Shown: piece by piece, positions 1 through 9,360 of the stretch
Numbering within the stretch: the stretch's first letter is position 1
Layout of the letters: each line of letters begins with the position of its first letter
Source of the DNA: Megascapheus bottae
Lineage: Eukaryota > Chordata > Mammalia > Rodentia > Geomyidae
Assembly: GCA_024803745.1 (NCBI GenBank)
Contig: JANJXV010000192.1
Span: forward strand, 1,054,001 to 1,118,000
DNA length: 64,000 nucleotides
Direction of reading: 5' to 3'
Notes under the pieces: generated by a model
Seen by the model: only the letters and a program-made list of their open reading frames with translations
What the model was told of the DNA's origin: nothing
Database searches by the model: none
Translations under genes and position numbers: made by a program

Positions 1-241
1 AAAGAGGGAGGGGGAGGAAGGAGGGAGGGGGAGGAAAGAGGGAGGGGGAGGGGGGAGGAGGAGGGGGAGGAGGAGGGAGGGGAGGGGGAGGAAGGGGGAG
101 GGGGAGGAGGAGGGAGGGGGAGGAGGAGGGGAGAGGAGGAGGAGGACAAGGACCACGACAACAACAACAAAGAAGGAAGGAGAGATAGGTAGAGGGAGAA
201 GAAAGAGAAGGAAGATGAGAGGGATGGTGGGAGAGAAAGAA
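1..241. repeat. GGA-rich polypurine tract with short ACA run
   Basis: Positions 1-146 are almost entirely G and A on the + strand, built from GGGA and GGA units. A short (ACA)n run follows at about 147-172, then more GA-rich sequence to 241. The tract runs off the left edge of the window. An L1 3' end lies just downstream (about 385-500), and many mammalian L1 3' UTRs contain a G-rich polypurine stretch, so this could be an expanded L1 polypurine tract. That link is inference. Confidence 0.95.
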
Positions 242-384
242 TTGGCCCTATTTGAGATGTGTATTCACCCCTGTCGTTGGGAGGTAGGTCTAGTTCCAGA
301 AGAAATAGATACCCAAACACAGTCTCAAAAGGGATTCATCGTAAGCCAAAACTATATTGCAATTTTTTTTTATCTCTTCTACTG

Positions 385-500
385 AGAACGATGAAAGGAC
401 TGACGCTGATCAAGATGCATGTGCTCATAAACTGACATGTGGAAGTGAAACTCCTTTGTACAACGAGTGAAAGATTATAATAAAGTTACAATAAAAATAT
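385..500 (+). mobile_element. L1 3' end, older family
   Basis: This stretch aligns by eye with the L1 3' end at 40,255-40,392. Shared words include CACTGATCAAGATGCA (one difference) and ACTCCTTTGTACAAC, and both end in an A/T-rich tail with an ATAA-type signal. It is non-coding 3' UTR only; nothing of ORF2 is visible upstream because purine-rich DNA intervenes. Assignment to L1 rests on the resemblance to the 39.8-40.4 kb copy, which reads further into an L1-like 3' UTR. Confidence 0.55.
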
Positions 501-697
501 AACGGCTACAAATATGTATTTAAATCACGCAATTTTTTTAGTGTAGGCAAATCAACTGTTGACTGAAATATTAGGTGGTAAATGGCTGACATTAAGTGTG
601 AGCTCTGACACGGCCAATGCTACTAAACAGTAAATTCTATCTGACGCCGAGTGACTCCAGGTTGTGCCTTTTGCCTCAATCCAAGTGTTTTCTATGA

Positions 698-904
698 GTT
701 GGGCATGATCTTGCACACCTGTAAGCCCAGAACTTGAGAGGCTGAGGCAGAGAACCTCAAATTCACTGTCTCAAAAGACACAAAAGGACAGCAAGCAAAC
801 ATTATTTTCTGTACCACACTCTGTTCTCAATTTCTCAAATTCTTGATCTAAATTTAAAACATTTGCCTAGGTCTTGAGTTGAGCTCTCAACACCAAAAAA
901 AAAA
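698..904 (+). mobile_element. Degenerate B1 plus ID-type SINE
   Basis: Positions 698-775 resemble a B1 (7SL-derived) monomer: GGGCATG, then CACACCTGTAAGCCCAG and GAGGCTGAGGCAG. Positions about 863-904 resemble the 3' half of an ID element (GCCTAG, GAGTTGAGC, A-rich tail). The order B1 then ID matches the older composite SINEs at 12.87 and 16.24 kb. It is heavily diverged, so the exact ends are uncertain. Confidence 0.5.
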
Positions 905-1557
905 TGAAAACAAGAAGAAAACCCTGATAATCATTCCATATTTTTAAAAAATCTATCTTTGTGGCCTTCAAGTCCCTGAGGTCAGCCTTGTACAGAAAAC
1001 AGCAGAGGAATGGGTAGCAAAAGACTGAAGGTTACCCCAAAACTACTTCCCAGGATGCTCTTTACAGGCAGGGGATGGCATTGCTTTTCAGTTGCCAAAG
1101 CACGTTTCCAACATACCAGACACTGGTGAGTCACCTCATAGTTCCTGTGGTTTAGGCCCAGCTTACCTGGTCTGCAGCTTGTGGACCCCGTGTCCAGACA
1201 GCCGCGTGACTGGAGAAGAGTCTGCTGCTGCAGAGACATCATCCCCTTGATGGCTGGCTGATGGAGTTCACTTTGAGGCTGCATGACGAAGGGAAAGGCC
1301 AGAGACGTGAGGTACCCCCAACCCTTCAGCCACTCTTCTTCCATCTAGAAATGCAAGGGCGTTGTCATGTAAAAGGGCAGGGCTTACAGACTGCCTTGCA
1401 GCTGTGAAAAAAAAAATCAACATGAGGGCGAAAGGCTTTGAAACCCAGCCATCAAACAGCAACTTCCCTGTTCCTGGAGATCTGTAGGAGAGCTCTTTCT
1501 TGGGGTGCACCTGTAGAAACTTCGAGTCTAATCTAAAATACCCTGTCAAGAAGAAGC
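905..1557. other. Non-repetitive block, no gene seen
   Basis: Mixed-composition DNA with no repeat I recognise. Open frames on the minus strand (up to 120 codons, 982-1344) have no recognisable domain, no favoured codon pattern and no convincing splice context. Confidence 0.5.
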
Positions 1558-1559
1558 TG

Positions 1560-1870
1560 AGGAGCAAGCACAGCCCAGGTAGAAGAGAAGAAGCATGCCG
1601 CCATCAGCGGGCTTCGCAGTGGATCAGAACTCTTTAACCCTTGCACCTGGACTGGGACCAGGTGGGGTTGATTCTACCAAGACTCTGCTTGTAAACAACC
1701 CACACCTCTAGTTCCCCTGCCCTGGCCAATCAGATGAAAAAGCCATCACTCCTGGCCAATGGACAGACAGGTCTTTTGGTATGCTCTTGTCTCCAACCTT
1801 CAATAAAGCCATTGTTTTTCCTTTCAAAGAGCATGTGGGGCCTGTGACCTTCACATGGTCACGAATTCCA
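1560..1870 (+). mobile_element. Possible solo LTR fragment of an endogenous retrovirus
   Basis: Two GGCCAAT motifs (CCAAT boxes) lie at about 1724-1760, and a CAATAAAGCC polyadenylation-type signal lies at about 1800-1809, followed by a T-rich stretch. This order and spacing is typical of gammaretroviral U3-R regions, and no internal retroviral sequence is adjacent. No clear TG...CA ends or flanking target duplication could be found, so this is tentative. The alternative is a chance combination in unique DNA. Confidence 0.27.
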
Positions 1871-1894
1871 TCCTTGTACCCTTCCGTTACTTGA

Positions 1895-2035
1895 AGCTTC
1901 TCTCCCTCCCTCTCTCTTGTTCCTCTCTCTCGCCCCCGTCCTGTTCCCCCTCCATTTTTCTATTTCATTCTCTCTCTACTGAAGTTATCCTGTGTCGTCT
2001 CTCCCCTCTGTAGTAAATCTCTCTCTACTTCCTAC
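1895..2035. repeat. CT-rich low-complexity tract
   Basis: Pyrimidine-rich on the + strand, made of CTCC, CTCT and TCTC units with a short break at about 1958-1980. Confidence 0.75.
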
Positions 2036-2139
2036 TATACTCTTTTAAGGACCCCTTGGTTGGCTACATAGGAGCTAATTTTTGTTTGGAGAGTAAGCTT
2101 AAGGAATTATCTAATATTCTCCTGTGTGTGTTGTGTTGT

Positions 2140-2290
2140 GTGTTGAGACTTGAACTCAGGCTTGGGCACTGTCCCTAAGCTTTTTCCTTTTTTTTTTTTT
2201 TGCTCAAGGCTAATGCTCTACCACTTGAGCCACAGATCTACTTTTGGCTTTTTTTTTCAGTAGTTAATTGGAAATAAGAGTGTCAGGTAC
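2140..2290 (-). mobile_element. B1-Geo SINE, tail half (interrupted by nested SINEs)
   Basis: Read on the minus strand this is the Geo-type tail: CTCAAGTGGTAGAGC and GCCTTGAGC, then a T-run on the + strand. Its B1-like head is found 400 bp away at 2698-2779. The element was split by an IDL-Geo insertion at 2291-2697. The + strand sequence AGTGTCAGGTAC at the break (2279-2290) is repeated as AGTCTCAGGTCC at 2698-2709, as expected for a target-site duplication with two later changes. Confidence 0.8.
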
Positions 2291-2697
2291 GGGGCCGGGA
2301 GTTTGGCCTACCGGTAGAGTGCTTGCCTAGCATGCATGAAGACCCAGGTTCGATTCCTCAGTAATACATACATAGAAAAAAGCTGGAAGTGGTGCTGTAA
2401 CTCAAGTGGTAGAGCACTAGCCTTGAGAAAAAGACTAAGGATGGGCCAGGAGTTTGGCCTAGTGGTTAAAGTGCTTGCCTAGCATGCATGAAGACCCGGG
2501 TTCAGTTCCTCGGTACCACATATAGAAAAAAGCCGAAGTGGTGCTGAGGCTCAAGTGGTAGAGCTCTAGCCTTGAGAAAGTCCAAGGACAGTGCTCAGGC
2601 CCTGAGCTCAAGCCCAGGACTGGCAAAAAAAAAAAGAGAAAAAGACTAAGGACAGTGCTCAGGCCCTGAGTTCAAGCCCCATGACTGGCAAAAAAAA
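2291..2697 (+). mobile_element. IDL-Geo SINE, itself interrupted
   Basis: A tRNA-Ala/ID-like head (GTTTGGCCTACCGGTAGAG, CAGGTTCGATTCCTC) is followed by the Geo tail with CTCAAGTGGTAGAGCACTAG. The tail breaks off at 2441 and resumes at 2653 with ACAGTGCTCAGGCCCTGAG, ending in an A-run at 2690-2698. The interruption is a second SINE of the same family at 2442-2635. It is inserted in an older antisense B1-Geo element, making it the middle layer of a three-layer nest. Confidence 0.9.
2442..2635 (+). mobile_element. IDL-Geo SINE, innermost of the nest
   Basis: A complete dimer with an A-rich tail: head with GTTTGGCCTAGTGGTTAAAG and GGTTCAGTTCCTC, tail with CTCAAGTGGTAGAGCTCTAG and GAGCTCAAGCCC. 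It is flanked by a perfect 17-bp direct repeat, GAGAAAAAGACTAAGGA, at 2425-2441 and 2636-2652. The duplicated bases belong to the outer IDL-Geo copy, proving the insertion order. Confidence 0.93.
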
Positions 2698-2779
2698 AGT
2701 CTCAGGTCCTTCCTGCCCAGGATGGTTTTGAACCATAAGCTACCTGCTGAATTACAGAATGCATACCTGTCCAACGGGC
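2698..2779 (-). mobile_element. B1-Geo SINE, head half (interrupted)
   Basis: This is the minus-strand B1-like head of the element begun at 2140-2290: on the + strand CTTCCTGCCCAGGATGGTTTTGAACC and GCATACCTGT. It is the remote half of the outermost layer of the nest. Confidence 0.7.
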
Positions 2780-4040
2780 CCGTTAGACTACCTTCTTTCT
2801 ACATCAGAAAGAAATGTCCCACAAACATCCTTGGAATGGAAGTGATGGTTTCTGGGTCCATCTTGAGTCTTGGTACAGGACACCAGTAAAGAGAGGAAAA
2901 TAGGAAAAGACTCTTGTTCCACATCACTGAACCTAAATAGAGTTCATGCTGTAGGGACATTAAAATTCTTGTCCTTTTCTTTTCCCCCTCAAGCCTTTTA
3001 TGACTTCTGATTTCCCATCTGAGCGAGATGATGAAGAAGAAGCCTCCTATAAAGACAAGAGCGGGCAGAGACAAAGCAAGCCCTGAAACTTCTGGGATAC
3101 ACATAAATGCCGGGTGCCTAAGGATGTTTAAATTTCAGACAACCAACGATTCTTTTTTTTTCTTTGAGGGCAAGTAGGATCTAAATATTGCATGAAACAG
3201 ACTTCTTTTGGCAAAATGATTCACAGTCTATCTACAGTTCAGATCTAACCGGGTATCTTGCACCTTACCTGACATCTCTGCTCTTTTCCTCCATTCGCAC
3301 CCAGCTGCCAGGTGTGCCAGGGTCTAGACAGCATCTCAGCTGATGCTGACTCGACTGCAGAGACCATGCCCCGAACCACAGGCCAGACCACGGTGGATCC
3401 GTTGACACTGCGTCCTGACACACAATCACCTTGGGTTGTCCATTTCTCAGTGTGTGAAGAGCAGGCATCGAGGGGAACCATCAACCAGCAATCCACCTCA
3501 TAGACATTGTAGCCCTCCTCTTCCTGGGGACCCTGGAGAAAGCAGTGATCTGAATGAGTTCTGAGCAGACTCCCACAGGGGACAGGGACCTGCTTGGATG
3601 GTAGAAGGCAACCCTAGGGTCCTTATGAGAATACTAATGTCCTCAGACCCCTGCCAAATGAAATCACATGGTGGAGGGTGGGGGACAGGGGCTGGGTGTC
3701 TGGCTGGCCTCAACACCTGTGCGGAAATAGCAGCAATTCTTCAGGACCTGGAATCCAACTGGAGAGTATGATGAGAGATTGCCTTCAGCAATATAGTGGA
3801 TTCTAAGACACTGGACCAGCAGCGACATCTCCGGCTATTTGATTCCCCAAGCATGGCCTTGCTTCCTCTGTTCCTCACCTTTAGATTTCTTTTCTGCCTA
3901 ATGCCATCAGCCACCTTTTCTGTCGTCTCTTGTGCCACAGAAACTCCGGCTGCTACACTTCTGCAGGGAAAGAATGAATTAAATTATATTACATTGGAGT
4001 TTTAGAGAACTTTTGTTTTGTCACAAGTCTAGCTTTGTTG
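2780..4040. other. Non-repetitive block, no gene seen
   Basis: Unique-looking DNA. The part at about 3300-3500 is GC-richer and open in several frames on both strands, but none of these frames shows a recognisable domain and they overlap one another. A short T-run lies at 3151-3161. Confidence 0.5.
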
Positions 4041-4083
4041 GTTTTTTTTTGTTTGTGTGTGTGTGTGTGTTGTTGTTGTTTTT
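4041..4083. repeat. (GT)n and (TTG)n simple repeat
   Basis: A T-run is followed by about nine GT units and then TTG units. Confidence 0.95.
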
Positions 4084-4203
4084 AAAATGAAGTCTAGAGA
4101 AACATTACCAACCCACATAAGTTTCTTGTTCTCCAGAGCTGACGACACAGATAATGAAGCCTAATGTTGATAATGATTGTTCTAGACAAAAGATAGCAGG
4201 GAG

Positions 4204-4250
4204 GATGGAGGGAGGGAGGAAGAGAGAGAGAGAGAGAAAGAGAGAGAGAA
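4204..4250. repeat. GGA/(AG)n simple repeat
   Basis: GGAGGGAGGGAGGA runs into an interrupted AG dinucleotide run that ends at 4250. Confidence 0.95.
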
Positions 4251-5508
4251 TCATAATATTTTTAAAAAGTATGTCATGGGTTGCATTCATTTGGACACAA
4301 ATAAGAAACCAGGCAGATACCAGGAGACCAGACTGAGTATTTTAATTTGTCATGCTTGAATAATGGATTATTGTGTGCAGGCTGATGATGGAATAATTCC
4401 ACCAATCCCAACACTCTCCCCACCACCACCAGAAAAAAAAATCATGCACTTTTCCCCTGCTGCCAAATACACAAAGAAAGCAGGACACCAGAATGAAATC
4501 TGTGCCGTAGGGAAGGAGTCCATTTCCTTCTCCTCTTGGGACTTCTCAGCAGGTAAATATTGATTACATTTTCCCAGTACCTCGAGCCATTATTTCTGAT
4601 ATGGCCACCTGCTCCCAGATATGAATTCCACATACCCACCCTCTGCCCCTCCCCCAAGGTCTCCATAAGGATAGCACATCAACTGAGGAGAAAATTCTTT
4701 TTTTCTCCTGAAGAAGCTTGGCAAGAAAGACCTCTAATTAGGAGCATTTAATCCCTGTCTCTAATACTTGTTTCCTCAGAAAATGACAACACGTGTCCAC
4801 CCCGCAGATCGTTCTTCACCTCACACCACACCTGACGTTTGACAAGACAGGGACACCAGGCGAGGCCCAGAAGGTAGGACCAGGCTGGAAGACAACAGTG
4901 TCAGAGGCCTGGCACCTTTTGGTTCTCAGATGAATTATTGATATCGCCTCAGGGATTTGTGGAGCGGCAGAGGTGGCAGGGGTGAGGAGACGGCTGGTGG
5001 TTTGCCGTGGAATTGGCACAAGGGCTGGTAATTAAGCCTGCTGACACTTCCAGGGTACCAATACTACTGCCAGCTGGCTGTCAAGTGCCCACCGTCTGAT
5101 CCTGCCATCCACAGGAATACATTGTGGGCAAGATTTATGCACGGCCGTCTGTGGACGTCTGTCTCCTGACACTAGCTCTGTGGTCATGAGGGGGTGGGAG
5201 TGTTGGCTGTGTATGGCCTCAGCGAACCCTCCAGCTGCTGAGTCTAAGTGCTAGCCCAGCTTCCAAGAGCATGTAGTAAAATTCCACTGCAGAAGGCAGG
5301 CCATGGAAGGAATGGTTCTGCTCTAGGTTGGGTTCCACTCAGCACCATAGAGCCAGCACCCTAGAATTACTCCACACCTGCAAGGCTGCATTTATCCACT
5401 AGCTCCATCTGCTGCTGGGTGACTTCCAGGGACGTTCACTCTGGACGCTGCCAGCTCGTCCTTCACCCTGAGCATCTGCCTGCAGGACAGAAGAGCCCTC
5501 AAGAAGAC
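4251..5508. other. Non-repetitive block with possible regulatory stretch
   Basis: No transposable element was recognised. The part at about 4800-5180 is complex sequence with scattered homeodomain-type cores, for example GAATTATTGATATC near 4931 and GGTAATTAAG near 5025. This would fit a conserved non-coding element, but only a cross-species alignment could show that. Confidence 0.35.
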
Positions 5509-5672
5509 AGCTGCCTAGTGGTAGAGTGCTTGCCTAGCATGCATGAAGCCCTGGGTTTGATTCCACATACATAGAAAAGGCCAGAAATGGTGCTATGACT
5601 CAAGTGGTAGAGCATTAGCCTTGAGAAAGCTCAAGGACAATGCCCAGGCCCAGGACTGGCCAAAAAAAAAGA
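5509..5672 (+). mobile_element. IDL-Geo SINE, 5'-truncated
   Basis: It starts inside the ID-like A box (CTAGTGGTAGAGTGCTTGCC) and runs through CTGGGTTTGATTCC. A deleted linker leads into the Geo tail (CTCAAGTGGTAGAGCATTAG), and CAGGACTGGCC plus an A-run close it. About 10 bases of the normal GAGTTCAAGC region of the tail are missing. Confidence 0.88.
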
Positions 5673-5739
5673 AAACTAAAAAAGGAACCAATAGCCAACA
5701 CTAGGTGACTGTGATTAGTTAAGCATGCTCTATGCATCC

Positions 5740-5865
5740 ATCCAATGAAATACAACTCAGTCAAGAAGACTGAGTATATATGTGCAAGCATTGAAGAAAA
5801 GTTATTGATTTGAAAAAATAGATCACAAAGTTGTATATTCCATACTATGATTATGTCCAGTGGGG
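5740..5865 (+). mobile_element. Old L1 (L1M-type) 3' fragment
   Basis: CATCCAATGAAATACAACTC, then TATATATGTGCAAGCATTG and ATATTCCATACTATGATTATG, follow the order of the region of old mammalian L1 copies that normally reads 'ATCCATACAATGGAATAC... TATGTACTGACATGG... TATAGTATGATCCC'. It is strongly diverged. The match is from memory of L1 consensus wording, so it remains moderate. Confidence 0.45.
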
Positions 5866-6137
5866 TTTCAAATATATTGAGGGGGATGCTATTCCTGTGT
5901 CATTTCATTTTCTCACCTCTAATTTTATAAAAGGTTCAATTCTGGGGTTTAAGAAACTCAATAACACAATGAATTCTCTTTTCAGTACCATGAATTACCT
6001 TTTCACTTGGATTGCAAGAAAGACACTCATATAACTGAGATTGACCTCAGGAGAGCAGAGAGAAAGGGAGAATTGATGACTGGTTTTTCCTCCCCTGCCC
6101 TTGCCTATTTGTTTACTTTGTTATTTGTTTCTTTATT

Positions 6138-6335
6138 TAGAACCAGGGTTTAAACTCAGGGCCTTGGACTCACTTCACTTGCTTGTTTGACTGACACTCC
6201 AACTCAAGCTAAGCCTCCAGCCTGACTTCTTCCTGAATATTTTGAAGATGGAGTCTCACGGGCTTTTTAGTCTGGATTGGGCTCATAACACAATCCTCTG
6301 AGTTTAGCCTCCTGAGTAAGCGCAAGCTGCCAGTA
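6138..6335 (-). mobile_element. Old antisense B1-Geo-type SINE
   Basis: On the + strand it opens with GGTTTAAACTCAGGGCC, passes CTCAAGCTAAGCC, and ends in GAGTCTCACGGGCTTTTTAG, CACAATCCTCTGAG and CCTCCTGAGTAAGC. This is the reverse complement of a B1-like head plus Geo-type tail. It is more diverged than most copies here. Confidence 0.6.
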
Positions 6336-7152
6336 GCCAACTGGTTCTTTCTTTGCACTGTTTCTCCCCTCTGACCTTGGCTTTTTTTGTTTGGATGGAC
6401 CCCTCCATCTTGCCACCCTCCACCACGCTCACCCCCAATTCTGTGTAATTTCCAATTTCATTCAGAAAGGAAAGCCAGGATGTCAAACTTCAAACTAAGA
6501 GGTGCTCTATGTTTCACACTCATTGATAATCTTTCCCAGTGTACAGTTCATTTGAGGCACCCCAATTCCTTTCCTCTGGTCTGCTGTCAGCTCTGTCCTG
6601 AAGAGTTAATGCTCTTTTTGAAATAGAGTCCAAGATAGTTGGCCCAAAAGAAGATAAGCATATGTTTGTGCAAGCTGGAAAATTGTCCTATATGGAACAG
6701 AGTCAAAATAAATCAATAAAAGCAGTTTCGGGCAGGCACGACAGAGAAAAAAACTGTTAATTACTAGTATTACCATTGATAGCTATTCATTTGAGACTTT
6801 TGTTCAGTAAAGGCAATTGTTTGCTCCTGTTATATAACCAAAATCAAGAGAATTTACAAAGAACGAGAGAGGGGGAAAAAATCTTCTCAGCTGAAACTCA
6901 GACAAAAGGCTTGAAGGGAAAATGAGACAAGCGATATTTTCTGGGGATTTACTGAGACAAATCAGCTCAGAAAAGACACAAACCTGTTCGTTTCATCCCA
7001 ACACCATCCATTCTCGTCTGGTTTTATTCCTTGCATATAAATTTCAAGTTTGAAAGGACCCAGATATAGAACCTTTTAAGATACTTCTCCACATTGAAAA
7101 GATTTCCTCCTTCTCAAAAGGGATTTTTGTTCTTAGCCGAATCCTTTGAAAA
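6336..7152. other. Non-repetitive block, no gene seen
   Basis: Unique-looking DNA. A stretch at about 6750-6800 carries a TTAATTA core (6757-6763) followed by ATTACCATTGATAG, homeodomain-like words within repeat-free sequence. No open frame above 79 codons is present. Confidence 0.4.
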
Positions 7153-7202
7153 AAATTATATATATATATATACATATATATAATTACACATACACATACA
7201 CA
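7153..7202. repeat. (TA)n then (CA)n-like simple repeat
   Basis: TATATA run at about 7157-7183, interrupted once by C, followed by ACACATACACATACACA. Confidence 0.93.
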
Positions 7203-7561
7203 GCCAAATCCTGAAGATCTCTGTAGTCCCAAAGACCTGAGTTCAATATCTATTTCTACTCCAACAAGGCTCCATGACAGTTGACAGTTTGCAAAGGGTT
7301 GTCTGAACATCTCTGCTCCTGTGTAAAGTGAAGATAATACCCACCCACAGAACCATGCCCATCTAATCCTGCTTGAGGCCCTCCAGCTCTCAGCGTCCAG
7401 TCAGAGACAGGAAGTGACTTGAGCATGTCAAACAGAACTATAATGTAGGGGAACTGTTACATAAATAATAAAAGACCTAAGTCCCGAACAGAACCATGAG
7501 GCAACTCCGTGTTGGTGAAATAGCTCTGCAAGTCTAGTTAGAGGTTGTAAAGATTCCATGG
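7203..7561. other. Non-repetitive block, no gene seen
   Basis: Short stretch of complex sequence between a TA repeat and an L1 insertion; nothing recognised. Confidence 0.5.
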
Positions 7562-7578
7562 GAAAGCATAGCAATTCT

Positions 7579-7955
7579 TTTTTTTTGCATTTTTTTATTG
7601 TAATTAGTAAAAGGGTTACATGATATTTGCCAGATAGAAGGTGCATTAATTCACGTACATTGATACCCTTTCACATGTCTTGGTACCCATTTCCCTACCC
7701 CCCACCTGTCTTGGTTTTCCCCCCTTCCCTATCAAATAACCAAATACAAATAAATTCAATATATCAGATAACAAAGTGAGATACTATAACAATATGAGAT
7801 AACCAAGGGACAGCAAAGGAGATGAGAGACAACATAGTACATTAAGGACAACAGTTATTCGTTATATGGCTTTTGTTTCAATATCCTGGAGGTCCTTTCA
7901 ATTAGCTTCATACTATATGGCCTTATGTATCAAGGTTTTGCTCTATTGCAAATCT
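7579..7955 (-). mobile_element. Young L1, 3' UTR only, antisense, with TSD
   Basis: On the + strand it begins with a T-run (reverse of the A-tail), TTATTGTAATTAGTAAAAGG and GATACCCTTTCACATG, and ends in CAAGGTTTTGCTCTATTGC. It is the reverse complement of the 3' UTR of the L1 at 9361-10272. It is flanked by GAAAGCATAGCAATTCT (7562-7578) and GAAAGCATAGTAATTCT (7956-7972), a 17-bp target-site duplication with one difference. It is severely 5'-truncated and non-coding. Confidence 0.9.
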
Positions 7956-7979
7956 GAAAGCATAGTAATTCTAAATAAA

Positions 7980-8046
7980 GACTGGGGATGTCACTCCAGT
8001 AGAGTGTTTGCATAACAACTGCAGGGTCCTGAGTTCAAGCCCCAAA
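7980..8046 (+). mobile_element. ID-type SINE monomer, diverged
   Basis: GACTGGGGATGTCACTCC, AGTAGAGTGTTTGC and GTCCTGAGTTCAAGCCCC follow the order of an ID/tRNA-Ala-like monomer with A and B boxes. No Geo tail follows in this orientation. Confidence 0.6.
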
Positions 8047-8066
8047 CTCAATTTTGAGTTCAATTT

Positions 8067-8165
8067 TGCTGGTTCTGGGGCTTGAACTCAGGGCCTGGGC
8101 TCTGTCCCCGAGCCTCTTTTTGCTCAAGGATAGTGCTCTACCACTTGAGCCACAGCACCACTCCC
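8067..8165 (-). mobile_element. Geo-type SINE tail, antisense fragment
   Basis: The + strand reads GGGGCTTGAACTCAGGGCC, TTTTGCTCAAGGATAGTGC and CTACCACTTGAGCCACAGC, the reverse complement of the tail shared by IDL-Geo and B1-Geo elements. The head is missing. Confidence 0.8.
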
Positions 8166-8554
8166 TCGAGGGATATTCTTATATACTTTCAGCACCCAGA
8201 AGAGCCATAGAGCTTTTCCTTCTAGAAACCAGAAAGACAGTGGGGTCATATTGGCCATCTTTGATCACATGATCTCCCTGGACCAATCCCATAGATGCAG
8301 AGAAATGGACTGGATTGGTATATCTATCTGCCTGTGGATCAGATTGATCTCTATCCAAACCACCTGGACTAAAATAATAGTAATAATAACAACAGCAGCA
8401 ACTATCACCATCATCAAAGTAGTATTAACCGAAAGGGAAGGAAAGAGATCCTAAGAGGTAAACTAAGAGGTGTCAACCTTCACCAAGACAAAAAACAAGT
8501 AACTCTTTTTGATCATAATTTACTTGAATATTTAATATTTTACTACTTTTCAGA
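8166..8554. other. Non-repetitive block with weak trinucleotide run
   Basis: Complex sequence. A degenerate (AAT)/(AAC)/(CAG)/(CAT) stretch at about 8370-8418 gives a short low-complexity patch. Confidence 0.5.
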
Positions 8555-8720
8555 GAATAGTATCTCTAGTGCACAAATGAGAATAGCAAAGTTGCAAGAG
8601 TTTAAGGAAGTTACCCAAGGTCCCAGAGTTGGAAAATGGTTGTGCTTAGGCTTGAACCCACCACATGTCTCTACTATTAAAACTCATGTCTCTTCTTCTA
8701 CACCATGCTGGTATCTTACT
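8555..8720 (-). mobile_element. MIR SINE, antisense
   Basis: On the + strand: CAAATGAGAATAGCAAAGTTGC, AAGTTACCCAAGGTCCCAGAG, GGCTTGAACCCA and CTCTTCTTCTACACCATGC. These are degenerate forms of the MIR reverse complement (gatgaggaaactgaggc, cttgcccaaggtcac, gattcgaaccca). MIR is an ancient element shared by mammals. Confidence 0.7.
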
Positions 8721-8930
8721 GAGTAGCAAGCATGGAGCATGAAATAATCCAAAGTGATTGCTTGGGGGCCAGTGAATGTCTTAATCTTCACTGTTAAATA
8801 CTAAAATCTGCATGTGCACGTGTGCTCATTTCCTGGGGTCATAAATTGAATATTCACTCCCTTCCATTTCCCATTAAAACATAGCATGAATTAAAGGGTT
8901 TCATTTTCATCACTCAAATAGAGACCTTAA

Positions 8931-9188
8931 GCCCCATGCTGGAGGCTTACCCCTGTAATCCTAGCTACTCAGGAAGCTGAGATATGAGGATCATGGTTCA
9001 AAGCCAGCCTGAGATATGAGGATCATGGTCTGGAAAGTCCATGAAGCTCTTATCTCCAATTAACGAACAAAAACCTGGAAGTGGAGCTGTGACTCAAGTG
9101 GTAGAATGCTAGCCTTCAACAATTTAAAAAAAAAAAAGCAGCTCAGGAACAGTGCCCAGGCCCTGAGTTCAAGGCCCAGTACTGGCAC
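8931..9188 (+). mobile_element. B1-Geo SINE with internal duplication
   Basis: Head: CCCCTGTAATCCTAGCTAC and AGGAAGCTGAG (B1/7SL-like). Tail: CTGTGACTCAAGTGGTAGAA, CAGGCCCTGAGTTCAAG and CAGTACTGGC. A 21-bp segment of the head (CTGAGATATGAGGATCATGG plus T) occurs at 8977-8997 and again at 9009-9029, 32 bp apart, a local tandem duplication within the head. A perfect (AAT)n repeat starts at its tail. Confidence 0.85.
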
Positions 9189-9200
9189 AAATAATAATAA

Positions 9201-9246
<46 letters not shown>

Positions 9247-9247
9247 G
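9189..9247. repeat. (AAT)n microsatellite at SINE tail
   Basis: About 18 AAT units with one AAA interruption. It begins exactly where the A-rich tail of the B1-Geo SINE would be, so it probably grew from that tail. Confidence 0.98.
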
Positions 9248-9360
9248 TTTATCCTTTACCAATTGATGGATCTCACACATACTTAGAACTCCAACTACCT
9301 GGTCCTCAACCCAATGAAGTTACAGGGTTTGCTCTAAGAGTGTAAAACTTGAGTCATGGC

